A stretch of 53,893 nt of DNA from Candidatus Falkowiibacteriota bacterium (lineage in GTDB: Bacteria; Patescibacteriota; Patescibacteriia; JACRDY01): positions 1 through 53,893 of the forward strand of contig JACRDY010000062.1 of NCBI GenBank assembly GCA_016218485.1, in the 5' to 3' direction. Made by a program: the position numbers and the translations under genes. Under the pieces are notes generated by a model. That model made no database searches, was not told the DNA's origin, and was given only the letters and a program-made list of their open reading frames with translations. Below, piece by piece: positions 37,002-46,288 of this stretch (its first letter is position 1; the number at the start of each line of letters is the position of its first letter).

Positions 37002-38108
37002 TTATATTTTACTGAACCGGCTGATATTCAGCAAAATACCCACGGCCGCTAAACTAGTCATCAGCGCCGTGCCGCCCGCGCTGATAAAGGGCAACGGGAT
37101 ACCGGTCATCGGCAGGAGCGAGAGCATCCCCATGATATTGATAAATGACTGAAAAATCAACCAGGTGATAATCCCGATCACCAACAGCCGGGAAAACCGA
37201 TCTGGCGTATTTTTGGCGAGCACAAATCCCCGATGAGCGAAAAACAGCAGGAGCCCAATGAACGCCGTGGTAAACAGGAACCCTAACTCCTCACCGATAA
37301 TAGCAAAGATACTGTCGCCCGTCACCTCCGGCAAATAGGAAAATTTCTGACGGCTATGCCCCAAACCGACACCGAAAAATCCGCCGGAGCCGACGGCAAT
37401 CAAGGACTGCCAGATATGGTAAGCAATCCCCTGCGGATCACGTTCAGGGTGCAGGAAGGCGGTAAAGCGATCCATCCGGTAGGGCGCGATTTTTACCAGC
37501 GCCAAAAACCCCGCCAGGCCGACCGCGCCAATAATCCCCAAATGTTTAAGGCTGCCGCCGCCAACAAAATACATAATCACCGCGGTAATCACGATAATAG
37601 ACAGTGTCCCTAAGTCAGGCTGTAAGAGCATCAAGACTGAAATAATCCCGAGTACTATCGCAAAAGGCAAAAAACTGTTATGCAAATCCTGCACCCGCTT
37701 CTCGCCGCGACCATCCAGCCAGGCCGCCAGGTAAATCAGAAACGTCAGTTTAACGATTTCCGCCGGCTGCACGGAAAAACCAAGAATCGTTATCCAGCTC
37801 TTGGCGCTGCCATACTCGGCGCCCAGTCCGGGAATAAAAACAAGCGTCAACAGCGCTATGGAAAAAATTAACAATGGCCAAGCCAGCTGCTTCAGCTTAG
37901 TATAGTGAAAACGGGAAAAAAAGAAAAACAGCGCTACACCAGGCAGTAAGCCGGTAACAATCTGGTGAATGACAAAGTAGTATGGTTGATTAAATTTCTG
38001 ATAGGCAATCGGCGTGCTGGCTGAAGATAAAACAATAAAACCGAAGAGGAGGAGCACCACCACTATGCCCAGAAGCAGGTAATCCGGCTGATGTCCGCGG
38101 TGCTGCAT
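37002..38108 (-). CDS. ftsW: Cell division SEDS glycosyltransferase FtsW
   Basis: The 368-aa protein has about ten transmembrane helices. SEDS signatures: ILGFSVQPAEIVKLTFLIYLA, LLQPDLGTLSIIVITAV with the catalytic Asp, SLIAVGSGGFFGVGLGHSRQKFSYLPEVTGDSIFAIIGEE (seen as one loop) and MTGIPLPFISAGGTAL. It polymerises lipid II at the septum. Its place between murD and murG marks it as FtsW, while the SEDS gene at 10874-11965 is RodA-like. It begins 2 nt after murD. Confidence 0.95.
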   Translation of the reverse strand: MQHRGHQPDYLLLGIVVVLLLFGFIVLSSASTPIAYQKFNQPYYFVIHQIVTGLLPGVALFFFFSRFHYTKLKQLAWPLLIFSIALLTLVFIPGLGAEYGSAKSWITILGFSVQPAEIVKLTFLIYLAAWLDGRGEKRVQDLHNSFLPFAIVLGIISVLMLLQPDLGTLSIIVITAVIMYFVGGGSLKHLGIIGAVGLAGFLALVKIAPYRMDRFTAFLHPERDPQGIAYHIWQSLIAVGSGGFFGVGLGHSRQKFSYLPEVTGDSIFAIIGEELGFLFTTAFIGLLLFFAHRGFVLAKNTPDRFSRLLVIGIITWLIFQSFINIMGMLSLLPMTGIPLPFISAGGTALMTSLAAVGILLNISRFSKI

Positions 38109-38110
38109 AG

Positions 38111-39496
38111 CTATTTCAGTTTACTAACCTGAATTTGAAACTGCCGAGCGCGGTCTTCTGCGTGAGCGAACAAGCCAAAACTAGCGCAGGCCGGAGACAA
38201 GAGAACGATATCACCCGGTACGGCGAGGGTGGCCGCAACCCGGACCGCACCGGTCATACTGTGTGCCGGGATGATCGCGCCATAGCCAAGCGCCGTTAAC
38301 GCTCGTTTGATTTTCGGACTGGCAGCACCGTCAAACAGCACCACCTGCCTGACAGTTCGCTTGATGAGTTTGGCCAGCTCGCCGAAATCACTTTTCTTGT
38401 CCGCCCCACCAACTAAGAGAATAATATTTTTACCGGACGCTAATGTCTTCAGCGCGCTGATCGTGGCCACGGGCGCGGTGGCCTTAGAATCATTATAGTA
38501 TTTCACGCCTCTGAAAACTCTAATCAGCTCTGTCCGGCTCGGGACGCCCGTGAAACGCCGCAGCACGGTGCGCACCGCGGACAGCGGCAGACGGCTGACT
38601 CGGGCTACCACAATCGCCGCCAAGACATTTTCCAAATTATGCTGACCAATCACCCGTAATGCGTCCGCGCGGATGATCTTCTCTTCTATGTCGTTGTATC
38701 TAAACATTAGCCACCCCGCCCGACAAAACGCGCCGTTCTCTTCGGCGAAATATTTTTTCGAAAACCAAAATCGCTGTGAGGGCACGGCGGCAGCCAGCCG
38801 GCGGCTGTCAGCATTATCCCGATTCAACACCGCCACATCGCCAATGGTTTGAAATTGAAAAATCAGTTCTTTGTCTTTGATGTAATGAGCGTACGAACGG
38901 TACCGATTCAGATGCTCCGGATACAGGTTCGTCAGCACTGACAGGTGTGGACTCAGCCGATGCCGCTCGAGGCCCGCCAGCTGCCACGATGACAGCTCTA
39001 GGATCACCGGCGTCTGGGCAGTAATTTTTTTGAGAAAAGTAAACGGCGAGGCGCTGATGTTACCGGCCACCACCGGCCGTTTTTTGGCCGCCCGGAACAT
39101 TTCCCCCAGTAAGACCACGGTCGTGCTCTTGCCCTTAGAGCCGGTAATACCAATAATCGGCGCAACGCAAGACAGCCAGAAGAGCGCGATATCGGTCTCT
39201 ACCGGCACGTGATGCGCGCGGGCGATTTTTAAATAGGGTGAGGCGTCCGGCACGTCCGGATTTTTGATAATCAAATCCGCGGAACGAAAATCAGACTGAC
39301 GGTGCCGCCCGAGAACATAGGTAATCGGCAAACCGCGCAGCTCCAAAACCGCCGGACGGAGATCTGATTTTTGTTTCAAATCAGTAACCGTAACCTGAGC
39401 CCCCTGCTGCGCCAGCCACCGCGCCACGCCAGAGCCGCCGCCATGGACGCCCAGCCCCATGACCAAAATTTTTTTTCCTTGAAGTGGCTGCAGCAT
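38111..39496 (-). CDS. murD: UDP-N-acetylmuramoyl-L-alanine:D-glutamate ligase MurD
   Basis: The 461-aa ATP-dependent ligase adds D-Glu to UDP-MurNAc-L-Ala. The Rossmann-like N-terminal domain (VMGLGVHGGGSGVARWLA) binds the UDP-substrate, the central ATP loop is GITGSKGKSTT (116-126), and later motifs are LELSSWQLAG, LTNLYPEHLNRY and NDSKATAPVATISAL. The final domain includes ILLVGGADKKSDFGEL and LLSPACASFGLFAHAEDRARQF. Length and motifs are normal. It lies 7 nt after mraY. Confidence 0.95.
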   Translation of the reverse strand: MLQPLQGKKILVMGLGVHGGGSGVARWLAQQGAQVTVTDLKQKSDLRPAVLELRGLPITYVLGRHRQSDFRSADLIIKNPDVPDASPYLKIARAHHVPVETDIALFWLSCVAPIIGITGSKGKSTTVVLLGEMFRAAKKRPVVAGNISASPFTFLKKITAQTPVILELSSWQLAGLERHRLSPHLSVLTNLYPEHLNRYRSYAHYIKDKELIFQFQTIGDVAVLNRDNADSRRLAAAVPSQRFWFSKKYFAEENGAFCRAGWLMFRYNDIEEKIIRADALRVIGQHNLENVLAAIVVARVSRLPLSAVRTVLRRFTGVPSRTELIRVFRGVKYYNDSKATAPVATISALKTLASGKNIILLVGGADKKSDFGELAKLIKRTVRQVVLFDGAASPKIKRALTALGYGAIIPAHSMTGAVRVAATLAVPGDIVLLSPACASFGLFAHAEDRARQFQIQVSKLK

Positions 39497-39503
39497 ACGG
39501 CGA

Positions 39504-40571
39504 TTAGAATGTTCTATCTAAAAGAAAAACGATCAAACCGACCAACGCGGTCACGCTGGAGATCAGCCAAAAACGCATCGTCACCTTGTACGCCGGCCAG
39601 CCCTTGGCCTCATAATGGTGATGAATCGGCGCGATCAGAAAAACCTTGCGGCCGAACAGCCGCTTAGAGACCAGCTGAATAACGTTGGAGGCGATTTCCA
39701 CCAACAAGATAAAGGCAATCAAAGGGAAAATAAAAACGGTATCGGTCAAAAACACCAAAACCGCCAAGGTGGCAGTCAAGCCCAGAATGCCAGTTTCGCT
39801 CATATAGTACCGCGCCGGCGGAATATTGTACCAGAGAAATGCCAAGGTCGCGCCGGCCACCACTGCGCAAAATGTCGCCAAATCATACTGACCGCGGGCA
39901 AAAGCAATGGCTCCGTAGGCGGCAAAAATCGTGGCAAAAACACCGCCGGATAACCCGTCTATTCCATCAATGACGCTGCCGGAAAAAGTAACCAGCATCA
40001 CCACGATAAAGAGCGGGATATACCAGAGACCAATCACCCAATCCCCGACAAACGGCACGTGCACCGCGTCCCAACCTAACTTGTAGTAAAACCATGAAGC
40101 GCCCAGGAGACCGATCAAGGCTACCAAGAGCGCCCGGTGGCGAAAACGAATACCGGCGCCTTTGTGCTGCTCACCCACGCCCCGGATAACGAGAATATCA
40201 TCCACCAAACCCAAGAGTGCCGCCGCTGCCAAGGTAAACAAGGGAATCCACGTCTGTGAACGATTGACAAAATTAAATCCCGCCAAAAAACTGTCCGGGA
40301 ATATTGCGGCGAGCACCCAGAGTATGAACGCGATCAGGAGTACCGTGCCCCAGATGAGCAAACCGCCGAGCCGCGGCGTCTTGACTTCACGATCTTTGTG
40401 GAGCGCATGAAACAGTGGCGTGGCGCTGCCGTCAGGAGCGACCGTACGAGCGGTCTTTTTCCAACACCGGTAGGTATACAGAAAATGCGTCAGGAGCGGT
40501 GAGATTAAAAAGGCGACAAAAAATGCCACTGCCGCCAATACTCCCAACCGAATAACATAAAAATCAATCAT
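39504..40571 (-). CDS. mraY: Phospho-N-acetylmuramoyl-pentapeptide-transferase MraY
   Basis: The 355-aa polytopic enzyme attaches phospho-MurNAc-pentapeptide to undecaprenyl phosphate, making lipid I. Signatures are KTPRLGGLLIWG, the Mg2+ site LVDDILVI, SGSVIDGIDGLSGGVFATIFAAY with the DGxDGL active site, and the C-terminal FLIAPIHHHYEAKGWP (HHH motif). It is the first gene of the four-gene peptidoglycan cluster; a word hairpin lies upstream. Confidence 0.95.
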   Translation of the reverse strand: MIDFYVIRLGVLAAVAFFVAFLISPLLTHFLYTYRCWKKTARTVAPDGSATPLFHALHKDREVKTPRLGGLLIWGTVLLIAFILWVLAAIFPDSFLAGFNFVNRSQTWIPLFTLAAAALLGLVDDILVIRGVGEQHKGAGIRFRHRALLVALIGLLGASWFYYKLGWDAVHVPFVGDWVIGLWYIPLFIVVMLVTFSGSVIDGIDGLSGGVFATIFAAYGAIAFARGQYDLATFCAVVAGATLAFLWYNIPPARYYMSETGILGLTATLAVLVFLTDTVFIFPLIAFILLVEIASNVIQLVSKRLFGRKVFLIAPIHHHYEAKGWPAYKVTMRFWLISSVTALVGLIVFLLDRTF

Positions 40572-40586
40572 ACGGTAGTTAAAATA

Positions 40587-40670
40587 GTTACACTGTTACA
40601 TTGCTACATTGCTACATTGTTATTTATAGCAACGAACAGTGCGGCAATTTGGCAATGTAGCAATGTAACC
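40587..40670. repeat. Word-repeat hairpin (TTGCTACA family)
   Basis: GTTACACTGTTACATTGCTACATTGC faces GGCAATGTAGCAATGTAAC. It includes the 37-bp block (40628-40664) also present at 25936-25972. Confidence 0.85.
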
Positions 40671-40676
40671 ATCTCA

Positions 40677-41069
40677 TTATAAATTAATCCAAACCAGCAA
40701 GCTGCCGCCTAAGAGCAAGAGCGCGGTCATCAGTGCGGTCACCCCGCCCAAGAGGTACGCGGCCAGACGCTGCTCTTGATAAAAAACCAAGGCCAGAACG
40801 ACATTGACCAGCCAGAGAAACGTCCCGACCGCCGGCGTCAGGTACAGCGAATACCAAGAACCGATCAGGTCAATGCCGAAATACACCGAGTAGTGCAAAA
40901 CCAGCGGATCAGCTGACGGTTTGACCAGCAAGTAGAGTACCAGATAGAGCACACAATTCAATACCAGCGCGAACAAAAATAACAGCAACAAAAGACGATC
41001 TTGCAAAAAAATTAAATTCAGCCGAGCCTTAATACCGTGGCTCCACAGGCTTAACCGGGTCAGTGGCAT
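40677..41069 (-). CDS. Hypothetical four-helix membrane protein
   Basis: The 130-aa protein has a cytoplasmic amphipathic start (MPLTRLSLWSHGIKARLNLI) and about three to four hydrophobic helices, ending with LLGGSLLVWINL. There are no charged motifs that suggest enzymatic activity, and I do not recognise the family. TGGTATAGT, an extended -10, lies 11 nt before the ATG. It is divergent from the pilus operon and may share the 92-bp control region. Confidence 0.7.
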   Translation of the reverse strand: MPLTRLSLWSHGIKARLNLIFLQDRLLLLLFLFALVLNCVLYLVLYLLVKPSADPLVLHYSVYFGIDLIGSWYSLYLTPAVGTFLWLVNVVLALVFYQEQRLAAYLLGGVTALMTALLLLGGSLLVWINL

Positions 41070-41119
41070 AGATGTAGCTGACTATACCACACTTTTGCTT
41101 TTTTTAAAAGATGGTTTTG

Positions 41120-41128
41120 TGATATACT
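41120..41128 (+). promoter_or_regulatory. Extended -10 promoter of the pilus operon
   Basis: TGATATACT (TGN plus TATACT at 41123-41128), 33 nt before the pilB ATG. No well-spaced -35 box is visible. Confidence 0.55.
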
Positions 41129-41161
41129 ATTTAAGTATATTCACCAATAAAAGCCACGGGT

Positions 41162-42913
41162 ATGCTCAACCAAACATTGGTACAAGAAGTTGTCCTCGAT
41201 AATAAGATTGTTGAGCGCGCCGCGCTGCCGGAGATGATCCGGAAGGCCGAAGCGGCACAGACGCCGCTGGAGCAGTATTTGATTGACCAGCATCTCACTA
41301 CGGAAGCGGACCTGCACCAGGCAATAGCCAAAAAACTCAACCTGCCATTCATTGACCTTGAGCAGAATGTTATTGATCCGGCGGCGGTCCAGCTCATCCC
41401 GGAAAACGTGGCGCAGAAACACCATTTGGTTGGCTTTGCCAAAGACGACGCCGTGCTCAAAATCGCCACCACCAACCCCGAAGATCTGCAAACTTTGGAA
41501 TTCATTCGCCGGACTACCGGCTTAGAAATCGCGCTCCACTATACCACTCCGTCATCGCTCCACAACGCACTGACCGTTTACCACCAGGACATCCGAGCTG
41601 AATTTCAAGATCTGGCCAAGACGGTCAGCCACATAGACCTGTCCGCCAGCGGCCAACCAGAAAGCAGTGAACAGAACCAACTCAAAAAATTGGCCAGCGA
41701 ATTGCCGATTATAAAAATCGTTGACACGCTCCTGCAGTACGCGATTATTGAAGGAGCGTCAGACATCCATATTGAACCCACGGAACAGGAAGTCATTGTC
41801 CGCTACCGCATTGATGGCATACTGCAAGATGCGATGAATCTGCCGCTGGATACTCGCGACGGGATCATCGCCAGAATCAAGGTGCTGTCAAACCTAAAAA
41901 TTGATGAGAAACGGTTGCCGCAAGATGGTCGTTTTAAAATCCTGGAGAAAGGAGAAAAAATTTCTTTCCGCGTCTCAGCGCTCCCCGTCTATGATGGGGA
42001 AAAAGTGGTCCTGCGCCTGCTCCATGAGGGCAGCCAAGCCATCGGTCTGGAAAAACTCGGCTGGCAGCCCGAAGCGCTGGAAGTGGTCCAACGCAATATC
42101 AAAAAACCCCACGGCCTGATCCTCGTCACCGGCCCGACCGGCAGCGGCAAAACCACGACGCTCTACACCATCGTGCAGCAGCTTAATACGGCCAAAGTCA
42201 ATATCTGCACGATTGAAGATCCGATTGAGTACCGCATGCCGCGCATTAACCAGAGCCAGGTTAATCCAAAAATTGGTTTCAGTTTCGCCGCCGGTCTGCG
42301 GGCGCTGCTGCGCCAGGATCCCGACATTATCATGGTCGGCGAAATCCGTGATGAAGAAACCGCAGAAATCGCTATCAATGCCGCCATGACCGGTCACCTG
42401 GTACTCTCGACGCTGCACACCAATGACGCGGCCACCACCCTGCCGCGCCTGGCCGACATGCAGGTGCCCGCCTTCCTCATCGCCTCCACCACCAATATCG
42501 TCATCGCCCAGCGGCTGGTCAGAAAAATCTGCAGTAAGTGCATCACCACCTACACCTTGGACGCTCAGGCAATCGCCGAGCTCAAAAAACAATTTGCCAT
42601 TGAAGAAATGTTCGCCGATCTCCAACGCTCCGGACGGATCACAGCGGATCAGACAATAGAAAAAATGAACTTTTCCAAAGGCCAAGGCTGCGCGCACTGC
42701 CACAATTCCGGCTACAAAGGCCGGATCGGTATCTACGAAGTACTGGAAATCACCCCTGCCATCTCCGCGCTTATTTTGCAAAATGCCGGCAAAGACGCCA
42801 TCAACGCGGTAGCGCGAGAGCACGGCATGGTCACCATCCTGGAAGACGGCTTCATGAAAGTGCAGCAGGGCATCACCACCATTGAAGAGGTGCTGCGGGT
42901 GACTAAAGAATAA
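41162..42913 (+). CDS. pilB: Type IV pilus assembly ATPase PilB
   Basis: The 583-aa GspE/PilB-family ATPase powers pilus extension. The N-terminal MshEN-like domain (ALPEMIRKAEAAQTPLEQYL, LIPENVAQKHHLVGF) is followed by the ATPase core with ASDIHIEPTEQEVIVRYRIDG, Walker A GPTGSGKTTT (about residues 324-333), the Asp box, Walker B RQDPDIIMVGEIRDEETA and the His box LSTLHTNDAA. A zinc site with CSKC and CAHC lies near residues 458-520, as in PilB and GspE but not PilT. First gene of the pilus operon. Confidence 0.96.
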   Translation: MLNQTLVQEVVLDNKIVERAALPEMIRKAEAAQTPLEQYLIDQHLTTEADLHQAIAKKLNLPFIDLEQNVIDPAAVQLIPENVAQKHHLVGFAKDDAVLKIATTNPEDLQTLEFIRRTTGLEIALHYTTPSSLHNALTVYHQDIRAEFQDLAKTVSHIDLSASGQPESSEQNQLKKLASELPIIKIVDTLLQYAIIEGASDIHIEPTEQEVIVRYRIDGILQDAMNLPLDTRDGIIARIKVLSNLKIDEKRLPQDGRFKILEKGEKISFRVSALPVYDGEKVVLRLLHEGSQAIGLEKLGWQPEALEVVQRNIKKPHGLILVTGPTGSGKTTTLYTIVQQLNTAKVNICTIEDPIEYRMPRINQSQVNPKIGFSFAAGLRALLRQDPDIIMVGEIRDEETAEIAINAAMTGHLVLSTLHTNDAATTLPRLADMQVPAFLIASTTNIVIAQRLVRKICSKCITTYTLDAQAIAELKKQFAIEEMFADLQRSGRITADQTIEKMNFSKGQGCAHCHNSGYKGRIGIYEVLEITPAISALILQNAGKDAINAVAREHGMVTILEDGFMKVQQGITTIEEVLRVTKE

Positions 42914-42975
42914 GCTACCACCAATGATATATGCCTGCCCTGGCTTGGTAAAATCAAACGATGGAGGAGGAAACA

Positions 42976-43043
42976 GTTGAAAGTTATAAAGTTGAAAGTA
43001 CGGAATTTTTAACTTTATAACTTTCAACTTTATAACTTTCAAC
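42976..43043. repeat. Word-repeat hairpin (AAAGTTATAAAGTT family) between pilB and pilC
   Basis: GTTGAAAGTTATAAAGTTGAAAG faces CTTTATAACTTTCAACTTTATAAC, directly before the pilC ATG. Confidence 0.85.
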
Positions 43044-43045
43044 AT

Positions 43046-44128
43046 ATGGCCAACCCTCTCAAACGGCTCAACCAATGGTTCAGCATGATCCAAGGCGTCC
43101 CGCTGTCACAAAAAATATTTTTCGTTCAAAATCTCCAGGTGATGATTAAAGCCGGCCTGCCGCTGGCCCAAGCGCTCAACGCGCTGACGGCGCAGAGCAC
43201 GAATGCCAAACTGAAACGGATCACGCTCGACGCCTACCAGCAGATAGAAGCCGGCCAGACACTGTCAACGGTCTTGGCCAAGTACCCGCGGGTCTTCCCG
43301 AAAGTCTTCATTGCTATGATTAGAGCGGCGGAAGTCTCGGGTAATCTAGAAAATATCCTCGGGCAGCTCGTCATCCAGATGAAGAAAGACTACGAGCTGA
43401 TCAGTAAAGTTAAAGGCGCCATGACCTACCCGGTGGTCGTGCTCATCGCCATGATCGGTATCGGCATCGGGATGATGATCTTTGTTATCCCTAAAATCAC
43501 CAGCATTTTCACGGAAATGGCAGCGCAGCTGCCGCTGCCGACGCGTCTGCTGATTGGCCTTAGTAATTTCGTCAACTATCACGGTATCATCACCGGCGCA
43601 ATCGTCATCATACTGACTGCGGCCGTGGTCATCTTCATCCGTCACCCGCGCGGCCAATACCTCTTCCACCGCCTGCTGCTGCACAGCCCGGTCATTGGAC
43701 CGATTATCAAAAAAATTAACCTGGCGCGATTCGCCCGCACGTTGAACTCGCTAATCAAAACCGATATCCCGATCGTCCAGTCATTCCAGATCACCGCCCA
43801 TGTGGTCGGCAATCTCATCTACCGCGAAATCATCACCGCCACCGGCCGCGAGCTCAAAACCGGCTCCACTATCAATGCTCCGCTCAGTCAACACGCCGAC
43901 CTCTTCCCGCCGGTGGTGACACAGATGATCCAGGTTGGAGAACAATCGGGTAACCTGGAAGAGCTGTTTGATGAGCTGGCGACGTTTTATGAAAATGACG
44001 TACACGAAACCATGAATAACCTCTCCTCAATCATTGAGCCGGTGCTAATCGTCATCCTCGGTATCGCGGTCGCGGCTATGGCTATCGCCATCATCATGCC
44101 TATGTATTCACTCACTTCGCAAATTTAA
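43046..44128 (+). CDS. pilC: Type IV pilus inner-membrane platform protein PilC
   Basis: The 360-aa protein has the two GspF/T2SSF domains (about 25-140 and 225-345) and three transmembrane helices. Typical segments are FVQNLQVMIKAGLPLAQALNAL, FPKVFIAMIRAAEVSGNLENIL and the mirrored FPPVVTQMIQVGEQSGNLEELFDELATFYENDV. It converts PilB rotation into pilin insertion. The next gene starts 1 nt after its stop. Confidence 0.95.
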   Translation: MANPLKRLNQWFSMIQGVPLSQKIFFVQNLQVMIKAGLPLAQALNALTAQSTNAKLKRITLDAYQQIEAGQTLSTVLAKYPRVFPKVFIAMIRAAEVSGNLENILGQLVIQMKKDYELISKVKGAMTYPVVVLIAMIGIGIGMMIFVIPKITSIFTEMAAQLPLPTRLLIGLSNFVNYHGIITGAIVIILTAAVVIFIRHPRGQYLFHRLLLHSPVIGPIIKKINLARFARTLNSLIKTDIPIVQSFQITAHVVGNLIYREIITATGRELKTGSTINAPLSQHADLFPPVVTQMIQVGEQSGNLEELFDELATFYENDVHETMNNLSSIIEPVLIVILGIAVAAMAIAIIMPMYSLTSQI

Positions 44129-44129
44129 T

Positions 44130-46286
44130 ATGCGCAGTCGCGGCACCACACTCGTTGAAGTGGTGGTAGCAATCTCCATACTGGCTATTCTTAGTCTTGG
44201 CATCTACGGGGCCTTTGATCTTTTTTTTCAAGTGCTGGCGAATAAGAAAAACCGCACGGAAGCCCTGGCGATCGCCAATGAAAAAATGGAAATACTCCGC
44301 ACCATGCCCTATGCCGACATCGGCACCATCGGCGGCATCCCTCCGGGTAGCCTGCTGCAGACCGAAACCGTCACCCGCAACCATACCGACTTTACTGTAC
44401 TCCTCCAGGTGGCCTATGTTGACGATCCGTTTGATGGCACCCTGGGCGGTATTCCCGATGATCTCCTGAATACTGACTATAAACGAGCGCGAGTGACCGT
44501 CTCGTGGCAGAGCCCCTTTGGCGTCACTACCCTGTATCTCTTGAGTGACATCGCCCCGCGCGGCATAGAGAGCGCGCTAGCGGGAGGTACGCTCGCCATC
44601 AAGGTCTTTGATGCCAATGGCCTGCCGGTCGAGGGGGCGACCGTGAATATTGTGAACGCGAGCCTGACGCCAGCCATCGCCATCACGACGCCAACCGACA
44701 GCCAGGGAAAAACGACCTTCCCCGGCGCCCCCGAAAGTATTGAGGGCTACCACATCACAGTCAGCAAAACCGGCTATTCTACTGACCAAACCTACGCCCG
44801 CACCGCCGACATGCCGCAGCCGCTCCAGCCGGATATTACTGTCCTGGATCAGGAGCTGACCGAGGCGAGTTTCTTCATTGACCGGGTCAGCACGCTCGCT
44901 ATCACCACCTATTCCACCACGTGGACTGACAACTGGCGCGTGAACACCGACAGCGGTTCAGCCGAACAGACACGTCCGGCCGTCACAACGGGTAACAGTA
45001 ATAACCTGTATGTCTCCTGGCAAGATGACCGCCAGGGCAGTAGTACCAAAATTTACGCCCAAAAATATAATAGTAATTTAGTAGCTCAATGGAGCGGTGA
45101 TGTTGTCATCAGTACGGCCAATAATCAATCGCATCCGAGCATGACGAGTGACTCCGGTGGCTACACCTACATTGCCTGGCAAGACGACCGTAACGGCAAT
45201 CAAGACGTCTATCTCCTCAAAATCAACGGCGGCGGCATTGACGTCTGGAACGGACCAAAAAAGCTCAACACCGACGCGACATCGGCTGATCAAACAGCGC
45301 CGGCTATCGTCTGGCAAGACGACGCCGTCTACGCCGCTTGGACTGATGAACGTTCCGGGAACAGCGATATTTACTTAACCAAAATTGATAGCGACAAAAC
45401 CGCGCTCTGGCCCAGTGAGGTGCTGATGCATAGCAATAGCAGCGCCGATCAAACCAGCCCGCGGCTGATCGGGCTGGATGATGCCATCTATGTCACCTGG
45501 GTAGACAATCGTAATGGTAACGCCGACATTTACCTGCAGCACATTGACGAGGCCGGCCAACGGCAGTGGCCCGATGACCTCAAGGTCAACCGCGACAGCA
45601 ACAGCGCCGATCAGCTCAACCCGAGCGTGACGACAGATGGAGAGAATCTCTATATCGCCTGGGTTGACTACCGCAGCGGCAGCGCTGACATTTACCTGCA
45701 GAAAATTTCACCTGACGGCAGCCTGCTCTGGAGCGCCGATCAATTGGCCAGCGATGAGGGAACACTCGCCACTGCCACCATGCCCCAGGTAGTCATGAAC
45801 AACGGCGACCTCTATCTCGTGTGGACTGACAGCCGCAACGGCAATAACGACATCTATACACAAAAATTCAATACCGACGGTACGGCAGTCTGGGCCAGCA
45901 GCCTCAAAGTCAACGATGATCTCGCTGGCGCTGACCAGACGCAACCGGCCATCGTGGTCAAACCAAACGGCACCATCACCTATGCCTGGGCTGATGACCG
46001 CAATGGCGACTATGATATTTTTGCCAGTGGCCACGCCGGCTCGGCGCCAACACCATTGGGGAACGTACCCCTGACCATCACCGGATCCAAACGCATCTCC
46101 GACAATCCAGAAATCCATAAATACCAAACGAGCCTCACCACCAACGTTCAAGGTACGGCTACCCTCAATAACCTAGAGTGGGATAGCTACGACCTCGGCG
46201 ACCTGTCAGTCGCCAACGCCGACCCCGCCCTGCCCTTTGTGCTCCTGCCCGGCACTGCCCAAACACTAAAACTCTATTTCCCCTAA
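44130..46286 (+). CDS. Very large pseudopilin with carboxypeptidase-regulatory-like domain and predicted seven-bladed beta-propeller
   Basis: The 718-aa protein has a class III-type prepilin N-terminus (RSRGTTLVEVVVAISILAIL; cleavage after Gly5, with Glu at +5) and a single N-terminal helix. A pilin-like globular part runs to about residue 145, then a CarboxypepD_reg/PEGA-like domain (VFDANGLPVEGATVNIVNAS). From about residue 270 seven repeats of ~50 aa follow, each with DQTxPxV, xLYxxWxDxRxGNxDIYLQKI and a tryptophan; seven units fit a seven-bladed propeller. A last beta domain ends the chain. Ordinary minor pilins are 120-250 aa. I infer a pilus-tip adhesin or sensor. Confidence 0.85.
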   Translation: MRSRGTTLVEVVVAISILAILSLGIYGAFDLFFQVLANKKNRTEALAIANEKMEILRTMPYADIGTIGGIPPGSLLQTETVTRNHTDFTVLLQVAYVDDPFDGTLGGIPDDLLNTDYKRARVTVSWQSPFGVTTLYLLSDIAPRGIESALAGGTLAIKVFDANGLPVEGATVNIVNASLTPAIAITTPTDSQGKTTFPGAPESIEGYHITVSKTGYSTDQTYARTADMPQPLQPDITVLDQELTEASFFIDRVSTLAITTYSTTWTDNWRVNTDSGSAEQTRPAVTTGNSNNLYVSWQDDRQGSSTKIYAQKYNSNLVAQWSGDVVISTANNQSHPSMTSDSGGYTYIAWQDDRNGNQDVYLLKINGGGIDVWNGPKKLNTDATSADQTAPAIVWQDDAVYAAWTDERSGNSDIYLTKIDSDKTALWPSEVLMHSNSSADQTSPRLIGLDDAIYVTWVDNRNGNADIYLQHIDEAGQRQWPDDLKVNRDSNSADQLNPSVTTDGENLYIAWVDYRSGSADIYLQKISPDGSLLWSADQLASDEGTLATATMPQVVMNNGDLYLVWTDSRNGNNDIYTQKFNTDGTAVWASSLKVNDDLAGADQTQPAIVVKPNGTITYAWADDRNGDYDIFASGHAGSAPTPLGNVPLTITGSKRISDNPEIHKYQTSLTTNVQGTATLNNLEWDSYDLGDLSVANADPALPFVLLPGTAQTLKLYFP

Positions 46287-46288
46287 GC

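Noticed and set aside
41975..43093. 372-aa minus-strand open frame opposite pilB and the pilB-pilC gap
   Set aside because: Antisense to PilB motifs; its reading of the hairpin as KLKVIKLKVIKLKIP is just the word repeat.
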